Shown here in pieces: positions 23,470 through 29,616 of a DNA stretch of 29,616 nucleotides. This stretch comes from JAUSIK01 sp964362915. GTDB taxonomy: Archaea; Nanobdellota; Nanobdellia; Pacearchaeales; GW2011-AR1. Location of the stretch: NCBI GenBank assembly GCA_964362915.1, contig CAYIGH010000011.1, positions 1 through 29,616 on the forward strand, in the 5' to 3' direction. Made by a program: the position numbers and the translations under genes. The notes beneath the pieces were generated by a model that made no database searches, was not told where the DNA came from, and was given only the letters and a program-made list of their open reading frames with translations. The stretch's first letter is position 1; each line of letters starts with the position of its first letter.

Positions 23470-24015
23470 TTATCTCACAACGATTTTTCCCTTATCCCAG
23501 AGCATTTTGGTATAGCCTTCTTGGACTATATCTTTCTTATTTATGCCTAATTTGGATATAATTTCCAAAACTTTTTTTCTTGCTAATCTTATACCATTCA
23601 TTTCACATAAATACTCGACTTCCAAAAACCAACCAAGATTCTCTACAGAATTAATTTCTATATTGAAGTTTTTTGATATATTGTAAAGCTCTGTTATTTT
23701 CTTTTTTCTTAACCAATGTTTAAAACCGAAGTCTTTTATTAAATCTAAAAAAGGAATTATGTTATTGACAATGAATTCGTGTTCATTTTTTGCATGAACT
23801 CTATTTATATAAGATAATCTCTGCTTGAAATTTATTTCGTAAATCTTTCCCCTTTTTCTTACTCTTAAGCTTTTCTTTGGATAGGATTTTAGCGACTCTA
23901 AAGTATAGTAATCATCTATTTTATACTCTTTTTTTATAAAGGGGGCTATCTTTTTTATTTTTTCTCTAAACTCTGAAGGAGTAGAAATCTTTATTTTTGC
24001 CTCAACCTCTATCAT
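23470..24015 (-). CDS. CYTH-domain triphosphate-binding protein (CyaB/thiamine triphosphatase superfamily)
   Basis: 181 residues. The N-terminal E-V-E-A-K motif (E3, E5, K7) is the family's metal-binding E-x-E-x-K. Other tunnel residues are visible: R-V-R-K-R-G, F-K-Q, E-H-E-F and F-L-E-V-E. CYTH proteins act on triphosphates (thiamine triphosphate, inorganic triphosphate) or, in CyaB, on ATP. The sequence does not show which. A link to the cyclase-like protein at 869 is not supported, because the folds are unrelated. A strong minus-strand TATA-like box at 24036-24045 sets the start. Confidence 0.85.
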   Translation of the reverse strand: MIEVEAKIKISTPSEFREKIKKIAPFIKKEYKIDDYYTLESLKSYPKKSLRVRKRGKIYEINFKQRLSYINRVHAKNEHEFIVNNIIPFLDLIKDFGFKHWLRKKKITELYNISKNFNIEINSVENLGWFLEVEYLCEMNGIRLARKKVLEIISKLGINKKDIVQEGYTKMLWDKGKIVVR

Positions 24016-24035
24016 ATTTATAAAAATAAATAGAG

Positions 24036-24045
24036 ATATATAAAG
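24036..24045 (-). promoter_or_regulatory. TATA-like box of the CYTH gene
   Basis: Minus-strand GCTTTATATA centred 26 bases from the ATG at 24013-24015. Confidence 0.55.
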
Positions 24046-24064
24046 CTTATTAGAAGAACAATTA

Positions 24065-24076
24065 GATTTATATAAT
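24065..24076 (+). promoter_or_regulatory. TATA-like box of the 24096 gene
   Basis: GATTTATATAAT centred about 25 bases before ATG 24096. Confidence 0.55.
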
Positions 24077-24095
24077 TATAATTTCAGGTTTAATT

Positions 24096-24410
24096 ATGCA
24101 AGAACGAAGATATAAGCAGAATATAAGGGAAAAAATTGCTGAAATTAATTTAGAATTAAGTGTGAGCAGGGAAAAATGTGAATTTTTAATTTCAAAGGGT
24201 GTTATTCTTGGAGATAGGGAAAATAGGGAGAGATACGATTCTATTATGGCTCATTGTGAAAATTTAATTAAAGCAAAAGCTTATCTTGAAGTGCTTAATG
24301 AAATAGAAGATTTGTCAAATAAGGACGAGATATATAAAAAACTGGAAAAGAGTATAGGAGATGAACTAGAATATGTAAGGGGCTCTCTGTTAAATCTTCT
24401 TATCGGATAA
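24096..24410 (+). CDS. Short helical hypothetical protein
   Basis: 104 residues, predicted all-helical, rich in E, K, R and L with no membrane segment. The first half is a charged helix pair. I recognise no family. A TATA-like box 25 bases upstream supports the start. A nested inverted repeat begins ten bases after the stop. A different frame stays open across that repeat to about 24500 and could read an amphipathic helix, so the true 3' end should be viewed with some caution. Confidence 0.5.
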   Translation: MQERRYKQNIREKIAEINLELSVSREKCEFLISKGVILGDRENRERYDSIMAHCENLIKAKAYLEVLNEIEDLSNKDEIYKKLEKSIGDELEYVRGSLLNLLIG

Positions 24411-24420
24411 TTGGACTATA

Positions 24421-24499
24421 CCTTGACGCCATCAAGAATTTAATTGCCAAAATTCTTGAGGTAGTCAAGGAGCAAATGGTCAAATTTCAGCGTCCTTGA
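24421..24499. other. Nested inverted repeats with a third repeat copy
   Basis: CCTTGAC (24421-24427) pairs with GTCAAGG (24464-24470). Inside, TCAAGAATT (24432-24440) pairs with AATTCTTGA (24451-24459). CCTTGAC recurs at 24493-24499, so GTCAAGG has two possible partners, the arrangement of a switching or terminating structure. It lies between two same-strand genes. Confidence 0.5.
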
Positions 24500-24512
24500 C
24501 TATTATAGAAGA

Positions 24513-24522
24513 TTTTTATATT
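24513..24522 (+). promoter_or_regulatory. TATA-like box of the Agl23-like gene
   Basis: TTTTTATATT lies 25 bases before ATG 24542 and rejects the TTG at 24521 as start. Confidence 0.55.
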
Positions 24523-24541
24523 GTACTTTGTAGATATTATT

Positions 24542-25933
24542 ATGCGAAAAATAACCAAGATAGTTATTATCTTTATTATTGGAATATTAGCTATACTAAC
24601 TAGGCTCTTATTTCTGGATTTAAGGCCTGTTCATCATGATGAAGGGGTTAATTATTTTTTTGCAGATAATATTTTAGATGGAAGAGGATTTAGATACGCC
24701 CCTTTAAATTATCATGGGCCATCTTATTTTTTTGTTTTGTTTTTTTCTTTTTTTATTTTAGGCATTTCCGAGCTTTCCTTGAGATTGCCTGCTGCTTTGT
24801 TTGGGATTATTTTGGTATGTGCTCCTTTATTTTTGAAGTCAAGAAAAGAATATAATAAATATATTCTATCTGCTTTTTTTCTAGTCTCGCCTTCTATTAT
24901 GTATTATTCCAGATATTCTATTCACGAGATACTATTTGTTTTGTTAAGTTTTGTTTCAGTATATTGTTTAATCTTGATTATAGAAAAGAAAAATTTAGAA
25001 TATTTGCCTTTATTTGGTGTTGCTCTTGCTTTGTTACTTACAACCAAAGAAACTGTAATTATTATGATTTTTATAATGGCTGTTATTTGTATTTTTAATT
25101 ATCGAGATTTAAAGAAAATTAATTTGAATGATAAAAAAAATATCTTTTTTTCTATTATTTTATTCGTTTTAATTTATGTTGTTTTATTCACTAGTTTTTT
25201 TACAAATTTTTATGGATTGAGTGATTCTTTTAAAGGATATGTTCCATGGACTGAACGTGGCTTTACAGAACCGGGACATGTGAAACCATTTAATTATTAT
25301 TTCATGCTTCTTACAGAATATGAGCTGCCTTTAGTATTGCTGTCTATTTTTGGTCTGGGATTTGTTTATAGGAAAAGAGATAATATTTTCATTAAAAGCA
25401 TGGCTATCTGGTTTATTCTTGTCTTTTTTATATATAGCTCTATCAGTTATAAAACTCCATGGCTTATTGTGAATATAAGTGTGCCTATGACTATAATGGC
25501 TTCTATCGGCATCAATAGTTTAAACAATAATAAATTAAGAAATATTTTTATTATATTATCTGTTATTTATCTTGGTTTATTTTCCTTATATTTAAATTTT
25601 GTTAATCCCTGGCAGGAAAATAATCTTTTTGCTTATGTGCATACTGATAAGGATATTTTAAATCTTATTAAAGAATTAAATAGTGTTTATAGAGAAAATT
25701 ATAAAATTCTTATTGTATCTGATATATATTGGCCCCTGCCTTTTTACTTAGAGGGAAAGAATGTAGAATATTTGGACAAAATCGAAGAACTTGATTATGA
25801 AGAATATAAAAGCTACGATATATTCATAGTGAAAAATGAGATTTTTAGCAGAAGCATGCTGCCAAAGGAATATATCTCTAAAGAATATAAATTAAGAGGG
25901 GGCGAGATAGTTTATCTTGTGCATAAGAAATAA
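24542..25933 (+). CDS. Agl23-like (TIGR03663/GT39-type) multi-pass membrane glycosyltransferase
   Basis: 463 residues with about ten TM helices. A first luminal loop carries the acidic site H-H-D-E-G (about 30-34) and later R-F/Y-x-P and H-G-P motifs, as in the PMT/GT39 superfamily and in the archaeal family named Agl23, linked to flippase-associated N-glycosylation. A C-terminal soluble domain follows from about residue 370. It probably transfers a sugar from a lipid carrier at the outer face of the membrane to a lipid-linked glycan or protein. It sits among surface proteins with numerous N-x-S/T sites. The exact sugar is unknown. Confidence 0.8.
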   Translation: MRKITKIVIIFIIGILAILTRLLFLDLRPVHHDEGVNYFFADNILDGRGFRYAPLNYHGPSYFFVLFFSFFILGISELSLRLPAALFGIILVCAPLFLKSRKEYNKYILSAFFLVSPSIMYYSRYSIHEILFVLLSFVSVYCLILIIEKKNLEYLPLFGVALALLLTTKETVIIMIFIMAVICIFNYRDLKKINLNDKKNIFFSIILFVLIYVVLFTSFFTNFYGLSDSFKGYVPWTERGFTEPGHVKPFNYYFMLLTEYELPLVLLSIFGLGFVYRKRDNIFIKSMAIWFILVFFIYSSISYKTPWLIVNISVPMTIMASIGINSLNNNKLRNIFIILSVIYLGLFSLYLNFVNPWQENNLFAYVHTDKDILNLIKELNSVYRENYKILIVSDIYWPLPFYLEGKNVEYLDKIEELDYEEYKSYDIFIVKNEIFSRSMLPKEYISKEYKLRGGEIVYLVHKK

Positions 25934-25936
25934 TAA

Positions 25937-26383
25937 TTAAGCGCAATCAACTTTTTCTGTTGAAATTGGGCAGACCTTTTCACCTAGCACGGCAGCAACA
26001 CTAACTTGAGCAGGAGCTCCGCCATATGGCTCATTTGTTACTATACATGTCTTTCTTTCTAGAGGAGCTATATCATCACAACCTGTGGCATCTGCAATAA
26101 CCTCTGAATTTGAACCCCCAGCAGCTGTTTGATAGTAGACTAGTTTTACTTTGTCAACAGTTGCCTCGCCAGGGCCATTTTCAACAACAACACTATTAGA
26201 TGTTAAATCACACGATATAGGTTTTACATCAACTGTAAGGCAATTCTCTCCTGCAATCTGTTTGCCTGTTTTTTCTATTGTTGGCCGAACAAAACTCCAG
26301 ACAATTACCACTGCAGCAATTGCTAAAAGTATAATAAGAGAAACTGTTACAACGTCACTCAAACCTCTTTTCTGCTTTAACAT
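25937..26383 (-). CDS. Archaeal type IV pilin-like protein
   Basis: 148 residues. The start M-L-K-Q-K-R-G followed by L-S-D-V-V-T-V-S-L-I-I-L-L matches archaeal pilins cleaved after G by a PibD/FlaK-like peptidase. The C-terminal domain has cysteines near 48, 58, 102, 112, 138 and 147 and an A-x-G-G-S-N segment of the kind in archaeal pilin heads. The N-terminal helix resembles that of the adhesin-like gene at 20581-22617, suggesting both enter the same pilus. It is tail-to-tail with the Agl23-like gene and has its own TATA-like box at 26404-26413. Confidence 0.78.
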   Translation of the reverse strand: MLKQKRGLSDVVTVSLIILLAIAAVVIVWSFVRPTIEKTGKQIAGENCLTVDVKPISCDLTSNSVVVENGPGEATVDKVKLVYYQTAAGGSNSEVIADATGCDDIAPLERKTCIVTNEPYGGAPAQVSVAAVLGEKVCPISTEKVDCA

Positions 26384-26403
26384 ATTATGAAGGAGATTAT
26401 TTA

Positions 26404-26413
26404 ATTTATAAAG
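26404..26413 (-). promoter_or_regulatory. TATA-like box of the pilin gene
   Basis: Minus-strand GCTTTATAAA centred about 25 bases from the ATG at 26381-26383. Confidence 0.5.
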
Positions 26414-26419
26414 CTTTCG

Positions 26420-28066
26420 CTACCTATGGGCAAACCAGAACTTATATACTCCTTCTTCTTCGCCTTCAAATCTGCAGAAAAACTGCCTCTCGAACTGGAT
26501 CATTTCTTCTTTTTTTAATTTAGCTATATCTGAATCTGCTATGCCTTTTATTGAAAAACCATCTGGCATTAAAACAGAGGCATTAACAAAATCAGAAACC
26601 CAATTTATTTTTGGTATATCCTTATTTTCTGAAGAAGTGAATTTTGATTCTTCTTTTAATACTATATTAAATAAATGCAGTAATCTGATTTCTTTTCCTT
26701 CTAATTTTTTGTAATCTTCTTTAGAGATATAAATATCGCCCACATTAACAATGCGCTTTTCTTCTTTGTCTGGATGTATCGGCACTTCAACTGTCTCTAT
26801 TTTTGGGGCTTTTTTAATATTGAGTTTTATAGGATTTATCACGAAAGAATATCTCTGCGATTCTGCATCAATTATTTTTCTATTGATTGCATAAAGGCCT
26901 TCTATAGGAACAGTTATATCCTGCTTATTCAAGCCTATTTCTTTAACAAATTCCCTGATAGCTTTGGCTTTTATTCCTCTTTTAGCAAGGCTTTGAATAC
27001 TCCATGTTCTAGGATCTTCCCATCCAAAATATTTGCCTGATTTAACTTCTTCTCTTGCTTTTGATTTTGAGATTTTAACGCCTTCTATACTAACAATGCC
27101 TGTATGGATTATCTCTGGCTTATTCCATTTGAAGATATCCCAGATATATTTTTCTATATCGCTTTCTATCATTAAATCATTGCCTCTGATTATATGAGTA
27201 ATTTTGAATAGATGGTCATCAACTGCCCAGCTCATCTCTAGAGTTGGCCAGATTCTGTACTTTTTTCCTGTTCTAGGATGCTCTCTATCTGAAATTTTGA
27301 ACAAAACTCTATCTCTGAATGCAGGATTAGGATGCAGCATATCTGTTTTAATTCTTAAGACAGCAAAGCCCTCTTTCATTTTGAACATCTCCTTCCATCT
27401 TTTTATCTGCATTTTAGAAGGAAACTGCCTGCAGCCACATTCTATGCCTTTTGCGCGATTTTCCCTTAATTTATCCTGTAAGCAATGGCAGACATATGCT
27501 TTATTTTTTTTTATTAATTCTTCTGCATATTTATAATAGATTTTCAACCTATCTGATTTGTACAAAATTTTTCCATGATATTTTATGCCAAGCCATTTAA
27601 ATGCGTCTTCTATTAATTTATATGCCTCTTTTTCTATCGGCTTTTCTTCACTGCCTATTGTATCGTCCATAACTAAAAGCAGTTTTCCTTTATATTTTTC
27701 TGCATAGAGTGAATTTAAAATGAATGTTTTAGCATTTCCTAAATGAAGGGCACCTGAAGGAAAAGGAGCAGCTCTAAGAACAACTTTTCCCTCCTTTGCC
27801 TTTGGCAACTCTGGAAGAGATCTTTCTTTTTCTTCTCTTACTTTTACTATGCCTTCATATTCAGAGAATTGCTTCTGTCTTTCTTCTTGCGAGAGTCTAT
27901 TTACTTCGTCAGCTATTTTTTTTATTTCGGGAAGAATGTCTTTAATATTTTCTTTCTTTAAGCCATGCTGGAAAAGTTTTGGAAGTATTCTAGAAGCATC
28001 TGCTTTCCCAAATTCAATTGCATTTTTTAGAGCATACGCTCTTATTTCTTTTTCAAAATCCGGCAT
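26420..28066 (-). CDS. gltX: Glutamyl-tRNA synthetase, archaeal type
   Basis: 548 residues with the archaeal GluRS layout: a helical N-terminal extension (1-95), a class I Rossmann core, then an anticodon beta-barrel region of the GlnRS-like kind. The HIGH motif reads H-L-G-N (108-111), and the KMSKS motif reads K-I-S-K-S (331-335). A C-H-C (193-195) and C-G-C (210-212) pair is the predicted zinc site. The enzyme charges tRNA-Glu, and in archaea also tRNA-Gln for later amidation. It is transcribed alone from a minus-strand TATA-like box at 28087-28095. The C-terminal region is intact. Confidence 0.93.
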   Translation of the reverse strand: MPDFEKEIRAYALKNAIEFGKADASRILPKLFQHGLKKENIKDILPEIKKIADEVNRLSQEERQKQFSEYEGIVKVREEKERSLPELPKAKEGKVVLRAAPFPSGALHLGNAKTFILNSLYAEKYKGKLLLVMDDTIGSEEKPIEKEAYKLIEDAFKWLGIKYHGKILYKSDRLKIYYKYAEELIKKNKAYVCHCLQDKLRENRAKGIECGCRQFPSKMQIKRWKEMFKMKEGFAVLRIKTDMLHPNPAFRDRVLFKISDREHPRTGKKYRIWPTLEMSWAVDDHLFKITHIIRGNDLMIESDIEKYIWDIFKWNKPEIIHTGIVSIEGVKISKSKAREEVKSGKYFGWEDPRTWSIQSLAKRGIKAKAIREFVKEIGLNKQDITVPIEGLYAINRKIIDAESQRYSFVINPIKLNIKKAPKIETVEVPIHPDKEEKRIVNVGDIYISKEDYKKLEGKEIRLLHLFNIVLKEESKFTSSENKDIPKINWVSDFVNASVLMPDGFSIKGIADSDIAKLKKEEMIQFERQFFCRFEGEEEGVYKFWFAHR

Positions 28067-28086
28067 ATAATAATTAAAGAAAGGTG

Positions 28087-28095
28087 TTATTTAAG
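28087..28095 (-). promoter_or_regulatory. TATA-like box of gltX
   Basis: Minus-strand CTTAAATAA centred 25 bases from the ATG at 28064-28066. Confidence 0.5.
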
Positions 28096-28122
28096 TCTTA
28101 TTAATAGTAATGCCCGTTTTCT

Positions 28123-28148
28123 AATACTAATTCTCTCGAGCTAGTATT
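28123..28148. other. Inverted repeat between gltX and the 28163 gene
   Basis: AATACTA and TAGTATT arms separated by 12 bases that include CTCGAG, in the divergent gap. A possible operator for the 28163 gene. Confidence 0.3.
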
Positions 28149-28162
28149 TTCGTAGATAATCA

Positions 28163-28483
28163 ATGATCTTCTATCTGAGAGATTATTTGTTGTTATTATT
28201 GGGCCATTATTTTTTAGTGTCTCTGAGAAGTAGGCCAGATATAGGATTTGAGCGTGTTGATATTAATAAAAATCATCCATCTTATATTAATGTAAGATCT
28301 GATGCCGCTAGAAAAAATGAATATTTCAATGAGAGGATATGTGATGAAATCAGTGGTTATATATTTCATAAATTAATGAAAGAAGAAAAAATGGATGTTC
28401 AAGATGCTGCCCTTTTTGCGAGGAAATTAAGGGAGGAAGGTTATTATGCTTTTCTAAGCAGCACATCTAAAAGAAGAAGATAA
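28163..28483 (+). CDS. Hypothetical protein of 106 residues, uncertain start
   Basis: The frame starts M-I-F-Y-L-R-D with a short hydrophobic N-terminus (about 7-20), then a charged helical region with C-D-E-I-S-G-Y-I and a basic end S-K-R-R-R. No family is recognised. A weak TATA-like run lies near 28141-28149, and an inverted repeat AATACTA (28123-28129) / TAGTATT (28142-28148) flanks it. The composition fits a real gene, but the start could be further inside. There is no clear functional tie to the neighbours. Confidence 0.45.
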   Translation: MIFYLRDYLLLLLGHYFLVSLRSRPDIGFERVDINKNHPSYINVRSDAARKNEYFNERICDEISGYIFHKLMKEEKMDVQDAALFARKLREEGYYAFLSSTSKRRR

Positions 28484-28578
28484 CATTGGCCCTTCTGCTA
28501 AAGAATCAAATCCTAATACTTAATGTTATATATTGCCTAAGACTTTTACAAAAGATATGTGCATCATAATGACCACAA

Positions 28579-28589
28579 AGTTTATAAAT
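28579..28589 (+). promoter_or_regulatory. TATA-like box of the ATPase gene
   Basis: AGTTTATAAAT predicts transcription near 28610, leaving a leader of about 20 bases before ATG 28630. Confidence 0.5.
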
Positions 28590-28610
28590 ATGTACATTCT
28601 AATGTACATA
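28589..28610. promoter_or_regulatory. Perfect palindromic operator candidate
   Basis: Arms TATGTACATT (28589-28598) and AATGTACATA (28601-28610) match perfectly across a two-base centre. Each arm also holds the self-complementary ATGTACAT. It begins at the edge of the TATA-like box and covers the predicted transcription start, ideal for repression. Confidence 0.6.
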
Positions 28611-28629
28611 AATAAAACAATGAGAAAAC

Positions 28630-29616
28630 ATGGAAAGAACAAGATTAGAAGAATTTAACCATTGGTGGATAAGTGGAAAAGTAGACGCAGAGTTAGCTTT
28701 GCCGTATAAAAGAGACCTTTATTTAGAGATAGAAAATCATATGGGGAAAAGGTTTATATTGGCTTTAGTTGGGCTTAGAAGAGTTGGAAAAACGACAATA
28801 ATGTATCAGCTTATACAAAAACTAATGGATACAAATGTTGACAAGACTGCTATTTTGTTTTTTTCATTTGATGAGGTTTCAGTAAAATTAAGTGAAATTT
28901 TAGAAAAATACAAAGAGATATATAACAAAAACTTTAGGAAAGATAAAATCTATATTTTTTTAGATGAAATTCAAAAATACAGTGGATGGGAAAATGAATT
29001 AAAAAAGTATTATGATCTTTATCCAAAATTAAAGTTTATTATAAGTGGTTCAGAATCTCTTTTCATAAGAAAAAAGACTAAAGAGACTCTTGCAGGCAGA
29101 ATTTTTGAGTTTAAATTGACTCCTTTTACTTTTAAAGAATATCTTAAATTTAACAAAGTAAAAGAAGACGAATTTAAATATGAAACAAAAATCAAGCCTT
29201 ATTTTTTCAAATTCTTAGAGAAAGGAGGTTTTCCTGAAACATTCTCTTTAAAAACAGATAAGGATTTCAAGGAATATATTAGAGCTTTAGTTGTTGATAA
29301 AATAGTTTATAAGGATATTCCAAGAATGTTTAAACTGGAAGATCCAGATTTTTTAAGAGTTCTTCTAGAATTAATCTCTACAAATCCTGGAATGTATATT
29401 GATTATCAGTTTCTAAGCAAGCAATTTGAAAAAGACAGAAGGGTAATAAAAGATTATATCAATTATCTAAAAGAAAGTTTTTTGATAACTTTATTAGGCA
29501 ATTATAGAAAGGGAAGCATAACTACTTTAAGAAAGAAAAAAAGAGCATATCCTGCAGATAATGCTCTGATTTATTTATACAAACCAAAAATTGAAGAAGA
29601 TTTTTTTGGAAGAATG
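28630..29616 (+). CDS. AAA-type ATPase with DUF4143-like C-terminus (cut by the window edge)
   Basis: 329 residues are visible, running off the end without a stop. Walker A is G-L-R-R-V-G-K-T (48-55), Walker B I-Y-I-F-L-D-E-I (107-114), and a sensor-like strand is F-I-I-S-G-S-E-S (137-142). The G-R-I-F-E-F-x-L-x-P-F-T-F-x-E-Y segment (157-171) is typical of the large archaeal/bacterial ATPase family with a DUF4143 tail. A winged-helix-like part (about 245-285) follows. Members often multiply in archaeal genomes, and their cellular role is unknown. An earlier ATG at 28620 leads to a short dead-end frame. Regulation by the palindrome at 28589-28610 is likely. Confidence 0.88.
   Translation, partial: MERTRLEEFNHWWISGKVDAELALPYKRDLYLEIENHMGKRFILALVGLRRVGKTTIMYQLIQKLMDTNVDKTAILFFSFDEVSVKLSEILEKYKEIYNKNFRKDKIYIFLDEIQKYSGWENELKKYYDLYPKLKFIISGSESLFIRKKTKETLAGRIFEFKLTPFTFKEYLKFNKVKEDEFKYETKIKPYFFKFLEKGGFPETFSLKTDKDFKEYIRALVVDKIVYKDIPRMFKLEDPDFLRVLLELISTNPGMYIDYQFLSKQFEKDRRVIKDYINYLKESFLITLLGNYRKGSITTLRKKKRAYPADNALIYLYKPKIEEDFFGRM

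Noticed and set aside
23470..24015. A cyclic-nucleotide pathway linking the CYTH protein and the cyclase-like protein at 869
   Set aside because: The two are unrelated folds, the class III-like domain lacks catalytic residues, and most archaeal CYTH proteins probably act on other triphosphates.
26774..27536. Plus-strand open frames opposite gltX
   Set aside because: Shadow frames of a strongly conserved synthetase gene.

Overview
The window looks like chromosome of an AT-rich archaeon, most plausibly a DPANN lineage of the Woesearchaeota/Pacearchaeota kind. The rank is an inference from gene content and style, not from a marker gene. Supporting signs are an archaeal-type ThrRS with its N-terminal editing domain, an archaeal GluRS, two pilin-like proteins with K-R-G/hydrophobic class III signal sequences, an Agl23-like membrane glycosyltransferase, and many hypothetical membrane or secreted proteins. 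Almost every first gene of a transcript has a TATA-like box centred about 25-28 bases before its start codon. Transcripts therefore seem to be mostly leaderless, and I used this spacing to move several start codons downstream of the longest possible ORF. I saw no convincing Shine-Dalgarno sites, tRNA, rRNA, CRISPR array or insertion sequence gene.

Layout. 1-180: GC-rich, hairpin-forming segment of unknown identity. 241-679: HicA toxin and HicB-like antitoxin genes facing each other with overlapping 3' ends. 869-9022 (+): surface block of an ectodomain-TM protein with a decayed class III cyclase-like cytoplasmic domain, a small membrane protein, a large LamG/MopE/golvesin-like surface protein, a flavin oxidoreductase, and a secreted protein with a dockerin-like domain. 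9019-11592: an anchored hypothetical, a TlpA-like thioredoxin coupled to CcdA, and a two-TM hypothetical. 11643-13398 (-): tightly overlapped operon of a family 2 glycosyltransferase, a small membrane protein and a short O6-alkylguanine transferase. 13538-14776: squalene/phytoene synthase-like enzyme. 14777-17156 (-): lemA, two secreted or membrane hypotheticals, htpX. 17246-20489: VKOR-type thioredoxin-domain protein, a hypothetical, thrS, and a VapBC toxin-antitoxin pair with a likely operator. 20581-22617 (-): pilin-like LamG adhesin. 22721-28483: two hypotheticals around a CYTH protein, the Agl23-like protein, a small pilin, gltX and a hypothetical. 28630-end: AAA/DUF4143-type ATPase cut by the window edge, with a perfect palindrome over its promoter. 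No stretch longer than 300 bases lacks a gene. The intergenic gaps with content are 1-240, 680-868, 3204-3360, 6976-7201, 24411-24541 and 28484-28629.

How the genes may fit together. The main theme is the cell surface. There are two pilin-like proteins, two proteins sharing an almost identical LamG segment, a dockerin-like protein, glycosyltransferases that could build or decorate glycans, and a TlpA/CcdA plus VKOR-type thioredoxin set that could form or repair disulfides in these Cys-rich secreted proteins. LemA/HtpX would serve membrane quality control. Two toxin-antitoxin modules and an ATPase of a family often found with mobile or accessory DNA add an accessory flavour, and two tRNA synthetases are the clear core genes.
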